Positions 15,880 through 26,334 of a stretch of 64,000 nt of DNA are shown in pieces. This DNA is from Massilia litorea (GTDB taxonomy: Bacteria; Pseudomonadota; Gammaproteobacteria; Burkholderiales; Burkholderiaceae_D). The stretch spans positions 1,178,001 to 1,242,000 of the forward strand of contig NZ_CP062941.1 of the NCBI RefSeq assembly GCF_015101885.1, given 5' to 3'. The translations under genes and the position numbers were made by a program. Numbering within the stretch: position 1 is the first letter of the stretch; each line of letters begins with the position of its first letter. A model generated the notes under the pieces. It was not told the DNA's origin. It worked only from the letters and a program-made list of their open reading frames with translations, and searched no databases.

Positions 15880-18183
15880 TCAGAAATTGACCTTGAACTG
15901 GGCGCCGAGCGTGCGCGGCTCGTTCAGGATACCGGTCAGGTTGTCGAAGTCGATGGCGCCAACCACTTGCACGCGGTCGGTGATGTTGCGCGCGAAAGCG
16001 GCCACTTCGTATTTGCCGTCGCCCCATTTGTAGCCGACGCGCAGGCCGCCTTCGACCAGGGACTTCGCCTTATATTCCTTGGCTTCGTACAGGAACATGT
16101 TGTAGGTCGAGCGATAGGCCCAGTCGGTGTAGGCGAAGAAGTCGCCATTGCCCACGGGGACGCTATAGCGCAAGGTGAAGTTGGCCTGCCACTTCGGCGC
16201 ACGCGGCATCGGGTTGCCGTCGATGCGCACGGTGCCCGGGAAGGGACCGGCAGGGTCGGTCACCGTGCAGCCGGCGCGCCCGCCCGTGTTGGCGAAGTTG
16301 CCGCACTGCTGGACGAACAGCGAGCCATCCTTGATTTCGGTATCGTTGTAGCTGCCGCCCAGGGTCATGCGCAGCGAATCGGTCAGCACGGCCTGCAGGT
16401 CGAGTTCGACGCCCTGTCCCGTGACTTTATCGGCATTGATCAACTGGTTCATGTTGATCACGCCGCTGCCGGCGGTCAGCTGCTTGTCTTTCACGCGGTA
16501 CTGGAACACGCTGGCCGAGACGCGGGCGCGGCGGTCGAACAGGTCCTGCTTGATGCCGGCCTCGTAGGACAGGGCTTTTTCGGCGTCGGCAAAGGACGGG
16601 CGGTCCGAAAGGCCGTTCAGGCGGCCCTGCATGCTCGGTGCGCGGTAGCCGGTGGCGATGCGCGCGAACAAATTCGTGTCCTTGTCCAGCGCATAGGTGC
16701 CGCTTGCATCCCAGCTGACGTTGTTCGAGTCGCTGTTGATGCCGAACGGGCCGGCCGTCGTCGCCTCGACCCGCTTGGCCGAGAATTCCTTGCGGTCGCT
16801 GGTGTAGCGCAGGCCGGCGCGCAGTTTCAGCTTGTCCGAGACCGAATAGTTCAGCGAACCGAAGGCCGCCCACGAGCGGGTGTCCTGGGTCTGGGTCGCG
16901 TAGAACGGATTTTGCGGATTGCCCGGGGCCAGCGAATCGAAGCTGATGCTGTCGATCCGGATGTCTTCCTTAAAATAGAACAGGCCGCCGATCCATTGCA
17001 GCGGACCGGGCACGTTCGACTCGGCGCGGAACTCCTGGGTCAGCTGTTTGTGGTTCGGCAGCAGGTCGGCCGTCTCCACCACGAACGGAATGTAGCCGGG
17101 ACCCATCGGCTGCGCGTACACGGCGCCATAGCCGCCGTCGACGTCGGCGCGGCTGTAGAAATCGGCCGACTCGTAGCCGGTGATCGAGTGCAGGGTCACG
17201 CGGTCGAAGTTCCAGCGCAGGCGCATGTTGGCGCCCCTGGTCTTCAGGGTCTGCTCGTTGATGCCGTCGGTCGGATAGGAACCGTAGTCGAAACCGTCGA
17301 CCAGGTTATTCGTGCCCTGCTTGATGATGTTCGCGCGGAACAGGGTGGCGTTGCCGTCGAGGTCACGGGCATGGACGTTGAACAGTGCGCTGAACTGTTT
17401 ATTCGGCTGCACCAGCACCTGGATGCGGCCGGCGTTGTCGCTGTAGTCTTCCAGGTCGCGGGTGCCGGTCGGACGTGGGTTGTGCACGCGGTTGTCGCGG
17501 TTCTGCGTCTGCAGCGAGACGCGCGCGGCGACGGTATCGCTGATCGGCAGGTTGTAGGCGCCTTCGACGTTGAAGGCGCCGTAGTTGCCGAAGCCGCCGA
17601 CGACATAGCCCTCGGTCCGGAACACCGGCTTCACCGAATCGAATTTGACGACGCCGGCCGGAGAGTTACGGCCGAACAGGGTGCCCTGCGGGCCGCGCAG
17701 GACCTCGACCTGCTCGACGTCGAAGACCGGGAAGCCTTTCAGCATCGGGCTCTCCTGCACGATGTCGTCGACCACCAGGCCGACCGGCTGCGATGCGTTC
17801 AGGTCGAAGTCGGTATTGCCCTGGCCGCGAATATAAAAGCGCGGGAAGGAGCGGCCGTAATCGGATTCCACGTTCAGGCTCGGCGAGCGCCCGGCCAGGA
17901 AGCGGATGTCCTGGCCGCCGGCGGTCACCGCCTCCAGCTTGTCGCCGCTGAGCGTGGTGATCGCCATCGGCACGTCCTTGATGTTCTCGGCGCGGCGCTG
18001 GGCCGTCACGATCACGACGTCCAGGCGCTGGCCGTTCTTCGTGTCGGCCTGGGGGGCAGGCGCTTCCTGCGCCGCGGGTGTCTCCTGCGCCAGCGCGGAC
18101 TGCAGCGGGAAGGCGCCGGCGACAGCCATGAACATGAGGGTGCGGCAAGTGGGGAGCGACAAGCGGGAGCCTGGACGTTTCAT
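15880..18183 (-). CDS. TonB-dependent outer-membrane receptor
   Basis: It has 767 residues: a signal peptide ending SALAQ, an Ala/Pro-rich linker, a VVIVTAQRRAE plug start, and plug motifs NIKDVPMAITTLSGD and VEVLRGPQGTLFGRNS, then a barrel ending TLGAQFKVNF. It is of the type common for vitamins, complex carbohydrates or aromatic compounds in sphingomonads and Oxalobacteraceae; the substrate is unknown. It is convergent with the receptor at 13327 and not an evident duplicate of it: plug and barrel sequences differ clearly. Confidence 0.88.
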   Translation of the reverse strand: MKRPGSRLSLPTCRTLMFMAVAGAFPLQSALAQETPAAQEAPAPQADTKNGQRLDVVIVTAQRRAENIKDVPMAITTLSGDKLEAVTAGGQDIRFLAGRSPSLNVESDYGRSFPRFYIRGQGNTDFDLNASQPVGLVVDDIVQESPMLKGFPVFDVEQVEVLRGPQGTLFGRNSPAGVVKFDSVKPVFRTEGYVVGGFGNYGAFNVEGAYNLPISDTVAARVSLQTQNRDNRVHNPRPTGTRDLEDYSDNAGRIQVLVQPNKQFSALFNVHARDLDGNATLFRANIIKQGTNNLVDGFDYGSYPTDGINEQTLKTRGANMRLRWNFDRVTLHSITGYESADFYSRADVDGGYGAVYAQPMGPGYIPFVVETADLLPNHKQLTQEFRAESNVPGPLQWIGGLFYFKEDIRIDSISFDSLAPGNPQNPFYATQTQDTRSWAAFGSLNYSVSDKLKLRAGLRYTSDRKEFSAKRVEATTAGPFGINSDSNNVSWDASGTYALDKDTNLFARIATGYRAPSMQGRLNGLSDRPSFADAEKALSYEAGIKQDLFDRRARVSASVFQYRVKDKQLTAGSGVINMNQLINADKVTGQGVELDLQAVLTDSLRMTLGGSYNDTEIKDGSLFVQQCGNFANTGGRAGCTVTDPAGPFPGTVRIDGNPMPRAPKWQANFTLRYSVPVGNGDFFAYTDWAYRSTYNMFLYEAKEYKAKSLVEGGLRVGYKWGDGKYEVAAFARNITDRVQVVGAIDFDNLTGILNEPRTLGAQFKVNF

Positions 18184-18340
18184 GCTATTCCTTGATGGTG
18201 GAGAACCGGCGACAATGCGGTGCGGCGGCGCAGAAAACGGCCGCGCTGCGCGAAATTGTAAAAACGCAATTATATCAATGCGTTAACTTGTAAAGACAGG
18301 CAATTCGGTACGATGATGTTTTTTTGCACAGGATAGACAG

Positions 18341-18598
18341 ATGGCCCAGGACAAACCAAACCCTCCCGACGCGCTGGGAGCATTGCGCGCCCGCTTCGAA
18401 GCGCAGTCGCGCAAGGCGCAGGCGTATTACGCCGTCATGCACGCCGTCCGGAGCATCGTCGGAAGCGACGAGGCGGCAAGCAGCTGGATGGAGTCGCCGC
18501 AGGCGGCATTGGAAGGCCAGACGCCGGCGCAGCTGATTGCGGCAGGCCGCGAGGACGCCGTGCTGGAACAGGTTCAGTCCCTGCAAGCTGGGCGCTGA
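18341..18598 (+). CDS. MbcA/ParS/Xre-type antitoxin domain protein (DUF2384-like), orphan
   Basis: The protein has 85 residues; AGGA lies eight bases before the ATG. The C-terminal half fits the toxin-binding domain of MbcA/ParS/Xre antitoxins: a small helix, then a W-M-x-x-P-x-x-x-L-x-G-x-T-P-x-x-L core and a G-R-E-D-A-V-L-E-Q-V helix. The N-terminal half is helical and short, without a clear helix-turn-helix. Such antitoxins normally sit beside a RES-domain toxin; none is present here (a TonB receptor on one side, tatC on the other). It may be a solitary regulator or the remnant of a pair. Confidence 0.7.
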   Translation: MAQDKPNPPDALGALRARFEAQSRKAQAYYAVMHAVRSIVGSDEAASSWMESPQAALEGQTPAQLIAAGREDAVLEQVQSLQAGR

Positions 18599-18626
18599 CG
18601 GCGCCGCAGCAGGCGCAAAGCGGGCG

Positions 18627-18653
18627 AAAAAAAACCGGGCAATGCCCGGTTTT
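18627..18653. terminator. Bidirectional terminator between the antitoxin-like gene and tatC
   Basis: Eight A, CCGGGC (18635-18640), loop AAT, GCCCGG (18644-18649) and TTTT. It ends the tat transcript leftwards and the 18341 gene rightwards. Confidence 0.85.
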
Positions 18654-18670
18654 CCATTTCATGGATCCTG

Positions 18671-19429
18671 TTACGCCGGCTCTTCCGGCGACTGCGTCAT
18701 GCGCACGAACAGCGGCGAGACCAATAAACCCAGCTCGAACAGCAGGCACATCGGGATGGCCAGCGACAGCTGGCTGACCACGTCGGGCGGGGTGACGATC
18801 GCCGCGATGACGAAGGCGCCGACGATGATATAGGGACGCACGGATTTCAGTTTTTCGATGCTGACGATCCCCATCCGCACCAGGATCACGACCACCACCG
18901 GCACCTCGAAGGTGGCACCAAAAGCCAGGCACATCGACATCACGAAATCGAGGTAGTTCTCGATGTCGGGCATCACGGCGATCGAGGTCGGCGCGAATTC
19001 GGAAATGAAGTGGAACACGCGTCCGAACACGAGGAAATAGCAGAAGGCGACGCCGGCGATGAACAGCAGGGAGGACGAAATCACCAGCGGCAGCACCAGC
19101 CTCTTTTCGTGGGCGTACAGCCCCGGCGCCACGAAGGCCCACAGCTGATAAAACACCCAGGGCAGCGCCACGATCAGCGCGAACATCAACGTCACCTTCA
19201 TCGGCACCAGGAAGGGCGAGACGACGCCGGTGGCGATCATCTTCGCGCCCGGGGGGAGCGAGGCGATCATCGGCATGGCGAGGAAGTCGTAGATTTCCTT
19301 CGGCCCCGGCCAGATGAACAATCCGATGCAGACGATCGCCACGCCGATGATGGCTTTTACCAGGCGGTCGCGCAGTTCGACGAGGTGGGAGATGAAGGTT
19401 TCTTCGACTGGCGCTTCTTCGGTGGTCAT
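18671..19429 (-). CDS. tatC: Sec-independent protein translocase subunit TatC
   Basis: This 252-residue polytopic protein has six predicted helices. The N-terminal cytoplasmic motif EETFISHLVELRDRL is the TatC signature that binds twin-arginine signals, and a conserved periplasmic Pro/Glu loop (PGLYAHEK) follows. TatC with TatB forms the receptor for folded Tat substrates; the amine oxidase at 10769 and possibly the LD-carboxypeptidase at 63871 are likely clients. Its start overlaps the tatB stop by one base (TAATG). It is the last gene of the long leftward his-tat block. Confidence 0.96.
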   Translation of the reverse strand: MTTEEAPVEETFISHLVELRDRLVKAIIGVAIVCIGLFIWPGPKEIYDFLAMPMIASLPPGAKMIATGVVSPFLVPMKVTLMFALIVALPWVFYQLWAFVAPGLYAHEKRLVLPLVISSSLLFIAGVAFCYFLVFGRVFHFISEFAPTSIAVMPDIENYLDFVMSMCLAFGATFEVPVVVVILVRMGIVSIEKLKSVRPYIIVGAFVIAAIVTPPDVVSQLSLAIPMCLLFELGLLVSPLFVRMTQSPEEPA

Positions 19430-19920
19430 TAGAAAAAGGAAGTATTGGATTTCACGCCGGGCCGGAACTTGCGCACGCGTGCGGCGCCCGACAATACCCG
19501 GGTCTTGCCGCCATGGCGGTGCTTGTACCAGGCCGGCACGGCGCTTGAACGCACCAGCTTCTTGCGGCGGAAGTCCCTGGCCTTGCGTTCGAGGTCGTCC
19601 ATGCTGGCGCTTGGCGCCGGCGCATTCGGCTGGATGTCGCCGTGCCAGGCCGATTCGACCTCCTGCAGGGTGCTCGACATGTGGTGCTCGACGTCGGACT
19701 TGAATTCGGCGGCGCTGTCGGCCACCTCTTTCTGCAGGTTGCGCAGTTCGTCGAGCTGGATCTCGCGGCTGACCTCGGACTTGACGTCGTTCAGGTAGCG
19801 CTGGGCGCGGCCGTACAGGGTGCCGGCCATGCGCGCCACCTTCGGCAGCTTTTCAGGGCCGATCACGATCAGCGCCACCACACCGATGATGGCGATCTTC
19901 GACAGTCCCAGGTCGATCAT
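19429..19920 (-). CDS. tatB: Tat translocase subunit TatB
   Basis: It has 163 residues. The N-terminal helix and hinge MIDLGLSKIAIIGVVALIV, then GPEKLPKVAR and the long amphipathic helix, are typical of TatB, including the conserved Glu at residue 8 replaced here by Lys in LSK. The polar C-terminal tail is long and basic. It works with TatC in signal-peptide recognition. It lies 15 nt after tatA and one base overlapped with tatC. Confidence 0.94.
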   Translation of the reverse strand: MIDLGLSKIAIIGVVALIVIGPEKLPKVARMAGTLYGRAQRYLNDVKSEVSREIQLDELRNLQKEVADSAAEFKSDVEHHMSSTLQEVESAWHGDIQPNAPAPSASMDDLERKARDFRRKKLVRSSAVPAWYKHRHGGKTRVLSGAARVRKFRPGVKSNTSFF

Positions 19921-19935
19921 ACGGCGGCGACCGGA

Positions 19936-20184
19936 TTACGAACGGTGCTTTTCGCGGGTCTCGACGTCGATCGTCGACTTGTCCGCGACCTGCTGGGTCG
20001 GGTGGACGGTGGTCGTGGTCGTCGTCGTGTTGACGGTCTTCTCTTCCTCGCCCTTGACGCCATCTTTAAAGCCTTTGACGGCCTTGCCGATGTCGGAACC
20101 GACATTGCCCAGCTTCTTGGTACCGAACAGCAGCACCACCACGACCAGCACGATTACCCAGTGCCAAATGCTCATCGAACCCAT
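19936..20184 (-). CDS. tatA: Tat translocase pore subunit TatA
   Basis: The protein has 82 residues starting MGSMSIWHW, which aligns with the usual TatA start; GAGGAG lies six bases before ATG 20184, while the adjacent ATG 20187 would be too close. One membrane helix ([15 protein letters not shown]), the [12 protein letters not shown] hinge and an amphipathic helix follow. The tail has a run of seven Thr. TatA oligomers form the transport pathway for folded proteins. Confidence 0.95.
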   Translation of the reverse strand: MGSMSIWHWVIVLVVVVLLFGTKKLGNVGSDIGKAVKGFKDGVKGEEEKTVNTTTTTTTVHPTQQVADKSTIDVETREKHRS

Positions 20185-20278
20185 CATTATCTCCTCAGTG
20201 GGCGCAGGCGCCCGCAATCATTGAAGCGTACCGCGCCAGTATAAGCCATGCAGGCGCCAGTGATGCCTAGAAAAAGTC

Positions 20279-20653
20279 TCAGGTACCCAGGCCGCGCCAT
20301 GGGCGCGGACCGCCGTACACGTGCAGGTGCAGGTGATAGACTTCCTGCCCGCCGTTCGGGCCGCTGTTGATCAGGGTTTTATAGCCGCCGCCGCGCTTGC
20401 CGTCGGCAGCGGTCGTCACGGCGATGCCATGCTCAAGCGCCAGCTTGGGCGCCAGCGCCAGCATCTTACCCAGCAGGGCCGTATGCGCGTCCGTCGCATC
20501 GGACAGGGTGTCGATGTGCTGCTTCGGGATCACCAGCAAATGCACCGGGGCGGCCGGATTGATGTCCTTGAAAGCCAGCACCTCGTCGTCTTCGAAGACG
20601 ACCTCGGCCGGGATCTGCCTGGCTGCGATTTTGCAGAAAATGCAATTATCCAT
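20279..20653 (-). CDS. hinT: HIT-family purine nucleoside phosphoramidase
   Basis: It has 124 residues from ATG 20653 (MDNCIFCKIA, the usual HinT opening with the CxxC zinc-type motif). The histidine triad is H-L-H-L-H near residue 112, followed by VYGGPRPW. HinT hydrolyses AMP-lysine-type phosphoramidates and lysyl-adenylate. An upstream in-frame start at 20707 lacks conserved sequence. In Burkholderiales hinT commonly sits between hisE and tatA, as here. Confidence 0.94.
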   Translation of the reverse strand: MDNCIFCKIAARQIPAEVVFEDDEVLAFKDINPAAPVHLLVIPKQHIDTLSDATDAHTALLGKMLALAPKLALEHGIAVTTAADGKRGGGYKTLINSGPNGGQEVYHLHLHVYGGPRPWRGLGT

Positions 20654-20737
20654 CTTGTCTCCAGTCTCTGTGGCTGCGGCGATGAGGCCGCAGGTCAATC
20701 CGATCAATCTTATCCGAGAACAATGACCTTGGAATGA

Positions 20738-20759
20738 CAGATCGCTTAAGGGCGATCTG
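20738..20759 (-). terminator. Weak hairpin after hisE
   Basis: CAGATCGC (20738-20745) pairs with GCGATCTG (20752-20759). There is no T run on the minus strand, so it may be an mRNA processing or attenuation element between hisE and hinT rather than a true terminator. Confidence 0.35.
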
Positions 20760-20761
20760 GG

Positions 20762-21103
20762 TCAAGCATCTTTGCGCGCTGCTTTTTCGGCGAGCCCGGA
20801 TAGCCCTTCACGGCGTGCCAGTTCGTCCAGCACCTGCTGCGGCGTGAGGTCGAATTTCGCCAGCAGCACCATCGAATGGAACCAGAGGTCGGCCACTTCG
20901 TAGAGCAGGCCGGATGCGTCCCCGGAGACGCGCGCGTCCTTGGCCGCCATCACGGTTTCGGTCGCCTCTTCTCCGATCTTTTTCAGGATCGCGTCGTCGC
21001 CTTTGCTGAACAGTTTCGCCACATACGAGGTCGCAGGGTCGCCGCCGTGTTCGGGTTTGCGCGATTCGATCGTTTGCGCCAGGCGCGCCAGGGTCGTGCT
21101 CAT
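20762..21103 (-). CDS. hisE: Phosphoribosyl-ATP pyrophosphatase
   Basis: It has 113 residues from ATG 21103, which overlaps the hisI stop by four bases. The MazG-like alpha-helical fold shows [16 protein letters not shown] (metal-binding Glu residues) and [14 protein letters not shown]. It catalyses the second step of histidine synthesis, PR-ATP to PR-AMP. HisE is separate from HisI here, unlike the fused HisIE of enterobacteria. Confidence 0.96.
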   Translation of the reverse strand: MSTTLARLAQTIESRKPEHGGDPATSYVAKLFSKGDDAILKKIGEEATETVMAAKDARVSGDASGLLYEVADLWFHSMVLLAKFDLTPQQVLDELARREGLSGLAEKAARKDA

Positions 21104-21531
21104 GGGGTCTTCTTTGGGTTGGTATAGATCGTTTCCGGATCCTGCAGCACGGGTTCCACCGCTTGCCAGTCTTCGCCGTCGAATTTCTGGAAGAAGCAGG
21201 AGTGACGGCCGGTATGGCAGGCGATGCCGCCGGCCTGCTCGATTTTCAGCAGGACCACGTCTTCGTCGCAATCGAGCCGCATCTCCAGCACCTTCTGGGT
21301 GTGGCCCGACTCTTCTCCCTTGTGCCACAGCTTCTTGCGGGAACGGCTCCAGTACACGGCTTCCCCGAGTTCCGCGGTGCGCGCCAGGGCGTCGCGGTTC
21401 ATCCAGGCGAACATCAATATGTCGCCCGTCGACGCTTCCTGGGCGATCACCGGCACCAGGCCGTTTTCGTCCCAGCGTACTTTTTTCAGCCATTTCGCAT
21501 TGGCCGCCGCGCTTGTCGATGAATTCGGCAT
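21100..21531 (-). CDS. hisI: Phosphoribosyl-AMP cyclohydrolase
   Basis: The protein has 143 residues. The metal-binding motifs are visible: [14 protein letters not shown] and [11 protein letters not shown] (zinc Cys residues), plus [13 protein letters not shown]. It opens the purine ring of PR-AMP in step three of histidine synthesis. It lies 2 nt after hisF and overlaps hisE. Confidence 0.96.
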   Translation of the reverse strand: MPNSSTSAAANAKWLKKVRWDENGLVPVIAQEASTGDILMFAWMNRDALARTAELGEAVYWSRSRKKLWHKGEESGHTQKVLEMRLDCDEDVVLLKIEQAGGIACHTGRHSCFFQKFDGEDWQAVEPVLQDPETIYTNPKKTP

Positions 21532-21533
21532 GC

Positions 21534-22295
<762 letters not shown>

Positions 22296-22313
22296 AGTCT
22301 TTCCAGAGGCTTG

Positions 22314-23090
22314 TTAAGCCTGTTCGCCCTCGGTCAGTTCGTCGGCGCGGGCCTGGGCCGACGCCAGGTCGATCGTGCCTTCGTAGATCGAGCGGCCGCA
22401 GATCACGCCTTCGATGCCCTCGTCCTGCACCGCGCACAGGGCCTCGACGTCGGCCAGGTTGTGCAGGCCGCCGGAAGCGATGACGGGGATGCGCACCGCC
22501 TGCGCCAGGCGCACGGTCGCTTCGATGTTCACGCCGCCCATCATGCCGTCGCGGCCGATGTCGGTATAAATGATCGATTCGACGCCGTAGCCCTCGAATT
22601 TCTGCGCCAGGTCGATCACTTCGTGGCCCGACATCTTGCTCCAGCCGTCGGTGGCCACTTTACCGTCTTTGGCGTCGAGGCCGACGATGATGGAGCCGGG
22701 GAAGGCGCCGCAGGCGTCGTGCAGGAAGCCCGGGTTCTTGACGGCGGCGGTGCCGACGATGATGTAGCTGATGCCGTCGTCCAGGTAGCGCTCGATGGTG
22801 TCGAGGTCGCGGATGCCGCCGCCCAGCTGGACCGGGATCTCGTCGATGCCGTTCTGCTCCGCATACTCCTGGACCATTTTGAGGATCGATTTGATCGCCG
22901 GCTCGTTCTTCGGTTTGCCCGCGAAGGCGCCGTTCAGGTCGACCAGGTGCAGGCGGCGCGCGCCCCGTTCCAGCCAATGCAGGGCCATTTGGGCGGGGTC
23001 TTCGGAGAAGACGGTGGCGAGGTCCATATCGCCCTGTTGAAGGCGAACGCAGTGACCGTCTTTCAGGTCGATGGCGGGGATCAGCAGCAT
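22314..23090 (-). CDS. hisA: ProFAR isomerase
   Basis: The protein has 258 residues with a (beta-alpha)8 barrel, opening [12 protein letters not shown] with the catalytic Asp. QLGGGIRD and VIASGGLHN are the two phosphate-binding loops typical of HisA. It isomerises ProFAR to PRFAR. The C-terminal 15 residues form a charged extension. Confidence 0.97.
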   Translation of the reverse strand: MLLIPAIDLKDGHCVRLQQGDMDLATVFSEDPAQMALHWLERGARRLHLVDLNGAFAGKPKNEPAIKSILKMVQEYAEQNGIDEIPVQLGGGIRDLDTIERYLDDGISYIIVGTAAVKNPGFLHDACGAFPGSIIVGLDAKDGKVATDGWSKMSGHEVIDLAQKFEGYGVESIIYTDIGRDGMMGGVNIEATVRLAQAVRIPVIASGGLHNLADVEALCAVQDEGIEGVICGRSIYEGTIDLASAQARADELTEGEQA

Positions 23091-23142
23091 GGTCGTAGTG
23101 AGTAATTAAGCGGTGGAGTGGACGTCGACGTGAAAATGAGAG

Positions 23143-23784
23143 TCACGGCTTCCAGTGGATGAAATTGCGGTACAGGCGCAGCCCGGCGGCCGCGCTTTTC
23201 TCGGGGTGGAACTGGGTGGCGACGATATTCTCGCGCGCGACGGCACAGGTGTACAAGCCGCCGTAATCGGTTTCGCCGATGGTGTCGTCCTCGACTTCCG
23301 GCGCAACATAATAACTGTGCACGAAATAAAAATAGCTGCCGTCCTCGACGCCTTCCCACAGCGGGTGGGAGCGGGTCTGGCGCACGCGGTTCCAGCCCAT
23401 CTGCGGGACCTTGAAGCGCGAGCCATCGTCCTGCACTTTTCCATCTAACTGGAACCGCACGACTTTACCCGGCAGCAGGCCCAGGCCCGGCGTACCCCCA
23501 TTTTCTTCGCTTTCGTCGAACAGCATCTGCTCGCCGACGCACACGCCCATCACCGGACGGTTCTTCACCGCGCGCAGCAGCGCTTCCTCGGCGCCCGATT
23601 CGCGCAGGCTGTTCATACAGTCGCGCATCGCGCCCTGGCCCGGCAGCACGATGCGGTCGGCCGCATCGATGTCGGCGGCCAGGTTCGACACCAGGATGTC
23701 GGCTTCGGGCGCGGCGGCGCGCAGCGCCTGCGCTACCGAACGCAGATTGCCGAGGCCGTCGACCACTACGATCTTGTTGCTCAT
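23143..23784 (-). CDS. hisH: Imidazole glycerol phosphate synthase glutaminase subunit
   Basis: This 213-residue class I glutamine amidotransferase has the nucleophile Cys in [11 protein letters not shown] (usually G-I-C-L-G-M-Q; the VCVGE form is common in this order) and catalytic His/Glu in ATQFHPEKS. It supplies ammonia to HisF. It lies 4 nt after hisB. Confidence 0.96.
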   Translation of the reverse strand: MSNKIVVVDGLGNLRSVAQALRAAAPEADILVSNLAADIDAADRIVLPGQGAMRDCMNSLRESGAEEALLRAVKNRPVMGVCVGEQMLFDESEENGGTPGLGLLPGKVVRFQLDGKVQDDGSRFKVPQMGWNRVRQTRSHPLWEGVEDGSYFYFVHSYYVAPEVEDDTIGETDYGGLYTCAVARENIVATQFHPEKSAAAGLRLYRNFIHWKP

Positions 23785-23788
23785 GGTG

Positions 23789-24379
23789 TTACAAACTGCC
23801 TTTGGTCGAAGGGATGATGCCGGCGGCGCGTTCGTCGAGCGTGGTCGCCATCCGCAGCGCGCGCCCGAATGCTTTAAAAACGGTTTCGCACTGGTGGTGC
23901 GCGTTCACGCCGCGCAGGTTATCGATGTGCAGGGTCACGCCGGCGTGGTTCACGAAGCCGCGGAAGAATTCGCCCGTCAGGTCGACGTCGAAAGTGCCGA
24001 TCATGGCGCGCGTCCACGGGATGTGCATCTCCAGGCCCGGACGGCCGGAAAAATCGATGACCACGCGCGACAGCGCTTCGTCGAGCGGCACGTAGGAGTG
24101 GCCATAGCGGGTCATGCCCTTCTTGTCGCCGACCGCCTTGGCGATCGCCATGCCGAGCGTGATGCCGGTGTCCTCGACCGTGTGGTGGGCGTCGATGTGC
24201 AGGTCACCGACGGCCTCGACCTCGAGGTCGATCATGCCGTGGCGCGCGATCTGGTCGAGCATGTGGTCGAGGAAGGGCACGCCGGTGTTGAGTTTCTGGC
24301 GGCCGGTACCGTCGAGATTGACCGAGACGCGGATTTGCGTCTCGTTGGTGTTGCGGGTGATGTCTGCGGTACGGGTCAT
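23789..24379 (-). CDS. hisB: Imidazole glycerol phosphate dehydratase
   Basis: The protein has 196 residues and is monofunctional, without the N-terminal phosphatase domain found in E. coli HisB. It shows the duplicated metal sites: [13 protein letters not shown] and [11 protein letters not shown] in the first half, and [10 protein letters not shown] and [17 protein letters not shown] in the second. A separate histidinol-phosphatase must be encoded elsewhere. Confidence 0.97.
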   Translation of the reverse strand: MTRTADITRNTNETQIRVSVNLDGTGRQKLNTGVPFLDHMLDQIARHGMIDLEVEAVGDLHIDAHHTVEDTGITLGMAIAKAVGDKKGMTRYGHSYVPLDEALSRVVIDFSGRPGLEMHIPWTRAMIGTFDVDLTGEFFRGFVNHAGVTLHIDNLRGVNAHHQCETVFKAFGRALRMATTLDERAAGIIPSTKGSL

Positions 24380-24397
24380 GAAAAGGTGCTCGTCGAT

Positions 24398-25495
24398 TCA
24401 GGCGGCCTGGAGGGCGGCCTTGAGGGCATTCAGGAATGCGGAATTTTCTTCCGGGGTGCTGACCGTGACACGGATGCAATTGGCCAGCGATCCATGCATT
24501 TTACTCAAATTTTTGATCAGCATCCTTTCAGCCAGGAGTTTCGCGACCACATCCGCGGCATCGGGAACGCGCAGCGAGATGAAATTCGCAGCCGACGGAA
24601 ATACTTCGACCCCGGGCAGGGCCGCCAGTTCGGCGGCGAGCCGCTCGCGCTCGGCATTGATCGCTGCCGCCTGGGCGTCGAGCACCTCGATATGGTCGAG
24701 CGCGAACTCGGCCGCGACTTGGGTGAGCACGTTGACGTTGTAGGGCGGGCGCACCTTCTCGAACTCGGCAAGCAGCTGGGGCGCGGCCGTCATGTAGCCG
24801 AGGCGGATGCCGGCCAGGCCGAGTTTCGAGACGGTGCGCATCACGACCAGGTTCTCGAATTCGCCGAGCCGGTCCATGAAGGTTTGACGCGCGAAGGGTT
24901 GATAGGCCTCGTCCAGCACGGCGATGCCGTTCTCGCCCAGCGCGTGCAGGATCGCTTCGATATCCTCGACGGCGAACAGGTTGCCGGTCGGGTTGTTCGG
25001 GTAAGCCAGGAACACGACGGCCGGCTTGTGCAGGGCGATCGCCGCCAGCATCGCTTCCATGTCGAGGGAGAAGTCGGGGTTCAGCTTGACGCCGACAAAG
25101 TCCGCACCCGCGAACTGGGCCGAGCGCGCGTACATGACGAAGGCCGGCACCGGCGCCAGGATCGCGGCGCGGCGCTCCTGGCTGGCGACGCTGGTGGCGA
25201 CGATCTGGATCAGTTCATCGGAGCCGTTGCCAAGTAAAACGTCGTAGCCGGCCGGGATGCCGAGTTTGGCGCTGACCTTTTCCTTCAGGGTCGCGTAGGA
25301 GGCGACCGGATAACGGTTCAGCACGGCGTCGGCCAGGCGCTGGCCCAGTTCCTTGCGCAGTTCAAGCGGCAGCTCGTACGGATTCTCCATCGCGTCGAGC
25401 TTCATGTAGCCGGAAGAATCGGGCACGACATAGGCATGGGTGGTGCGGACGTCCGCGCGGATCACGTTGGCGATCAGGTTGTCGATAGAGCTCAT
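24398..25495 (-). CDS. hisC: Histidinol-phosphate aminotransferase
   Basis: This 365-residue PLP enzyme of fold type I has the Schiff-base Lys in [24 protein letters not shown] and YPNNPTGN are the phosphate/ring-binding motifs. It overlaps the DNA methyltransferase gene upstream by four bases, so a non-histidine gene is translationally coupled into the operon. Confidence 0.96.
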   Translation of the reverse strand: MSSIDNLIANVIRADVRTTHAYVVPDSSGYMKLDAMENPYELPLELRKELGQRLADAVLNRYPVASYATLKEKVSAKLGIPAGYDVLLGNGSDELIQIVATSVASQERRAAILAPVPAFVMYARSAQFAGADFVGVKLNPDFSLDMEAMLAAIALHKPAVVFLAYPNNPTGNLFAVEDIEAILHALGENGIAVLDEAYQPFARQTFMDRLGEFENLVVMRTVSKLGLAGIRLGYMTAAPQLLAEFEKVRPPYNVNVLTQVAAEFALDHIEVLDAQAAAINAERERLAAELAALPGVEVFPSAANFISLRVPDAADVVAKLLAERMLIKNLSKMHGSLANCIRVTVSTPEENSAFLNALKAALQAA

Positions 25496-26334
25496 GCTTG
25501 TTCCTCGGTGGCGCTGGCGGCGCGGATGACAGCCTTGGCTGCCCGCGCAATGCTCTTGCGCTGTTTGATGGTGGGTTGCGGTTCGGGCGCGGCGAGGCGC
25601 GCCTCGATGATGGCGCAGTATTCCGGGTTCAGTTCGAAACCGGCAAACTGGCGGCCCTGGCGGCGGGCCGCGATCGCGGTGGTGCCGCTGCCCATGAAGG
25701 GGTCAAGCACGACGCCGCCTGGTGGGCAGGACGCCTTGATCATGCGTTCGATGATCTCCAACGGTTTTTGGGTGGGGTGGTCGGCGCGCTCCGGATGCTC
25801 GCGGTGCAGGCGCGACACGCTCCATACATCTTTCGGGTTGTAGCCGACCTCCAGCCATTTCGCGCCGACGAAGATCGAGCGCGATCGCGCCTTTTTCGTC
25901 GCCGCATCGTAGGGGATGCGCACGGCATCGAGATCGAAATAGTAATCCTTGCGGTTCACGAAGAAGCCGATCGTGTCGTGCACGGATGAAAAGCTGCGCA
26001 CGCTGCCGCCCATCGAGGGCACCCGGCGGTCCCAGATGATCTCGTTCATCATCGTCATGCGCTTTTTCAGCATCACGAAGATCTCGGGCGCGAAGCGCCA
26101 GGTCAGGAAGATGTACAGGCTGCCGTTGGGTTTGAGTTTCGGCAGCGCGGCGTCGATCCAGCTTTCGGTCCAGGCGAGATAGGCTTCCACGCTTTGCTGG
26201 TCGGAGCCGTTGCCGTAGTCCTTGCCGAGGTTGTACGGCGGGTCGGTCAGGATCAGGTCAATGGAAGCATCCGGGATGCGCGCCAGTCCCGCCAGCGCAT
26301 CCTCGCAGAACACCTGGTCGACCCAGTCCGTCAT
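25492..26334 (-). CDS. Beta-class DNA adenine-N6 methyltransferase inside the his operon
   Basis: The protein has 280 residues. Catalytic motif IV DPPYNLG is near the N-terminus (residues about 31-37) and the SAM motif [16 protein letters not shown] near residue 215, the order of beta-class (permuted) N6-adenine/N4-cytosine methyltransferases. No restriction partner is present. The gene overlaps hisD and hisC by four bases each, so it is co-translated with histidine enzymes. The target site cannot be read from sequence. A basic Ala-rich tail of about 40 residues follows the catalytic domain. Confidence 0.88.
   Translation of the reverse strand: MTDWVDQVFCEDALAGLARIPDASIDLILTDPPYNLGKDYGNGSDQQSVEAYLAWTESWIDAALPKLKPNGSLYIFLTWRFAPEIFVMLKKRMTMMNEIIWDRRVPSMGGSVRSFSSVHDTIGFFVNRKDYYFDLDAVRIPYDAATKKARSRSIFVGAKWLEVGYNPKDVWSVSRLHREHPERADHPTQKPLEIIERMIKASCPPGGVVLDPFMGSGTTAIAARRQGRQFAGFELNPEYCAIIEARLAAPEPQPTIKQRKSIARAAKAVIRAASATEEQA

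Noticed and set aside
13327..18183. Convergent TonB receptors as a recent duplication
   Set aside because: Their plug and barrel sequences differ throughout and they share only family motifs.
15847..18195. Long plus-strand open frame of over 700 codons opposite the TonB receptor gene
   Set aside because: It is the antisense shadow of the receptor in a GC-rich codon pattern; the minus-strand frame has signal peptide, plug and barrel motifs.
19981..20040. Thr-rich repeat (ACGACG-type) in tatA as a microsatellite
   Set aside because: It encodes the seven-Thr run in the TatA tail; TatA tails are low-complexity and variable, so no special meaning is claimed.
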